From Ophioderma brevispina (taxonomy: Eukaryota; Echinodermata; Ophiuroidea; Amphilepidida; Ophiodermatidae), in assembly GCA_023653785.1 (NCBI GenBank), contig JAMKCH010012726.1:1-64000 (forward strand): a stretch of 64,000 nt of DNA. Reading direction: 5' to 3'. This document shows, one piece after another, positions 61,858 through 64,000 of the stretch (the first letter of the stretch is position 1; the number at the start of each line of letters is the position of its first letter). The position numbers and the translations under genes were made by a program. Under the pieces are notes generated by a model, which saw nothing but the letters and a program-made list of their open reading frames with translations, did no database searches and was not told the DNA's origin.

Positions 61858-64000
61858 CTGTGGAACTGCGATCGATGTGGGTTTTATTTATAATCAATAA
61901 TAAAACACCCACGAAATGAAACAAAATATGTCATTCTGTAACTTATGTTCAAATTTATATACTGTACTTCATTAATCATCAATATTAACATTACATGGTG
62001 TCAGCATGACAAAAAATAAACAATTCGAGTCAACACGAGTTTTTTTGGTCATCACTTTTTGACCTTTCACGAGGAGACAAATTTGGCTCTTTTGATCAAT
62101 GAAGGCAGGCGAAAAATCCGCCCGTTTTCTTCGTATGTCAAAAAGCAAAATTAAAATGCCTCTATTTTGTTAATTTAATACATCAAATTGTATTTTATTT
62201 TATTCGGGAAATTCGTGATGTATTTAATATATTTAAGAATGTAAGTCAAACTGACTTGACAAAATCTGACATATTTCCTTTAAATTGCATCATTCAGTAT
62301 GACCTCGGAAGCTCATTTACTCGAACACACCGTTAAAGGAGTACTTGAAATCCTAAACGGAATTGAAGCTCTGTTTTTCAAGTACCCCCCGTCGGGACTA
62401 GGAGGTTGATATGGCTTTCTGGCCTATAATTGTTAATAAGTCCGGGCCCCGATGTTAGTTGTAGATAAATTGTAAATTAGTTGAACACAGAAATAGCGGC
62501 CGTTGGGTGACCATAAGATCTATTCTTATGAGGTCACTGCTGATAGATGCCTTCAGCATGCACACAGCCCTCGTCTTATACCAAGGGGGGGGGTGGGTTA
62601 TCACCCCCATAGTGAACTTCGCTCCGGTGCGCTAAAAGCCAAAAACTTTCTAGGTAATCGTTATCTCATCCTGTCCGGTCATTTTTAGCGCAAAAATGGA
62701 GGTAGCACCTTCAAACCGGGGTTTAGGGTATGCCGTCAAAGTGGAGGGGTGGGGGGGTGGGGGGGGGGGGGGGGGGGGTGGTTTGCCACCCAAGGATTGT
62801 TATTGGTGTCAATTTTGAAAATATATGCACAGTATGTCTAAAACGTCATTGTTATGTAAAACTAGCCAATTGCCATCATTTAGAGTTGAAAACCGCATGA
62901 ACGACTTCCTACTTTTTTTTTACGCAAAATTGGATTGTCCGCCTATTTTTCTGTGGAAATGCCAATTTTGCCGACTCGCGACTTGATGACGTCATTGTGA
63001 CCCCTACTAGGTAAGTTTGGTACTTGTTTGGGTATCAATGGAAAGAGGAGAGACCAAGTTTATCTCCCTGGTATCAAAATCATAAGGATCGGGTGCTTTA
63101 TAACGAATTCTCGAGGGGGGTGGTAACCACCCCCCCCTTGTACACCGTGTTACAAAACAAAAGGCTTGGTAATACGAGGTTAACCAATATACATGAAATG
63201 TTTAACTATGGTGTTAAAACCATGTTTACCCCGCGAATCAAAATGAGCTAATTTTCTCCTGATAGGGGGATAACCACCATGGTCCTAATGGTTGAAATGG
63301 TAAAACTATCACGCAAAACTCAAGAAAGACAGTTTGGATGGGATATTCTATCTCTCAAACTAATTCTTAAATTAAAATCGCCCAAATGGTCATTTTGGCC
63401 AACGTGGGTCAAATTGCCCAATAGTTACTTTTGAACAACACGTTTTGCAGTGTGAGCAAACTTCCAATTGGATAAAGACATGCTAAATACTCAACCCTAA
63501 TTCTAACTAACACTGAATCCTTTATTAAACCTCAAAATCTAGTCCCTTGCTTTATTTCATGAAATTATTTCACGAAGGAAACTGCAGTTACATTCAGGAA
63601 AGAAAATGTTCAGGTGAGATTTGAAATATTTTCAGAATTGTAAAATGATTTCACACTGTGTAAATACCTCTTCTTGAAATCTGGGGTTCCCTCTGATCAC
63701 AATATCTGGGTTTATAGCCTTTGTCATTGCAAGTACCAATCTATTCGGCAGATTTATTTTATACTCAAGAATAGAAGAAAGCTATGGACAAGTCACTACA
63801 GCCAATAGAACTGAATTTGAAATTTCCAGGCCACTACATTGATAAGCTGAACTAATAAAACAAACGATATTCTCAATTTCTGTCACTATTAAAATCTTAA
63901 AGGTGTTTAGATGGATGAATATACGATGGCCCATCAATGATACGATGGTATAGGGCTTGTATATCGTTACATAAAGGCGCATACCTTCTGATAAACCAAG
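61858..64000. other. unassigned DNA with G-tract palindromes
   Basis: G-tract palindromes recur: GGGGTGGGTTATCACCCCC at about 62,591, GGTGGTTTGCCACC at 62,778, GGGGGGTGGTAACCACCCCC at 63,115 and GGGGGATAACCACC at 63,265. A G20 tract preceded by short G blocks lies at 62,745-62,778. ORFs are 75 codons or less and unrecognised. Confidence 0.5.

Overview
The window looks like nuclear DNA from an animal, most likely an aquatic invertebrate. It is AT-rich, has no dense ORF pattern, and carries no rRNA, tRNA, CRISPR or operon structure. Every piece of coding sequence I recognise is the decayed remnant of a eukaryotic transposable element: Tc1/mariner transposases, non-LTR reverse transcriptases, and a Penelope-like element with a GIY-YIG-type tail. 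I found no host gene I can name. One short candidate exon is listed at low confidence.

Layout. 1-16 kb is mostly unassigned, with a mariner-like transposase scrap at 0.85-1.25 kb, a foldback MITE at 5.4 kb and a 294-bp MITE at 6.5 kb. At 15.0-16.2 kb there is a strong compositional anomaly: a GC/CpG-rich block, then a run of 45 A, then several hundred bases almost without T. A Tc1-like element with TA target sites and a large internal deletion lies at 16,989-18,151; a fuller copy of the same family lies at 41,470-43,032.

18.96-33.67 kb is one tandem array: a partial unit A (18,964-21,323), then units B (21,324-28,084) and C (28,085-33,671). The units share a noncoding 5' part with GA-rich DNA, a Penelope-like 3' coding fragment, a ~1.2-kb conserved noncoding block, a mariner-like transposase fragment and a 3' block that ends at the same base in B and C. 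Later insertions separate the units: a non-LTR element in B (its tail also in A), a hAT-type MITE with a 100-base A run in B, another MITE nested in the transposase of B, and in C a 214-bp insertion bounded by 14-bp direct repeats. That insertion is an almost perfect palindrome with a hammerhead-ribozyme-like core, and I consider it the most interesting item.

33.9-43 kb holds a second copy of the 294-bp MITE, a hAT-type MITE with an imperfect 8-bp duplication at 36.8 kb, an inverted copy of a 25-kb segment at 40.1-40.5 kb, and the longer Tc1 copy. 43-49.7 kb is unassigned. 49.7-57.5 kb is a direct tandem duplication of a ~3.9-kb unit that begins inside a non-LTR reverse transcriptase. 58.7-60.3 kb is a large foldback element, followed by a Tc1 transposase fragment in which the segment before the second catalytic Asp is present three times. 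The last 3 kb contain G-tract palindromes.

Caution: repeat copies differ mainly by scattered one- and two-base indels, often in homopolymers. This pattern fits an unpolished long-read assembly. Some frameshifts, and possibly some tandem duplications, may therefore be artefacts.
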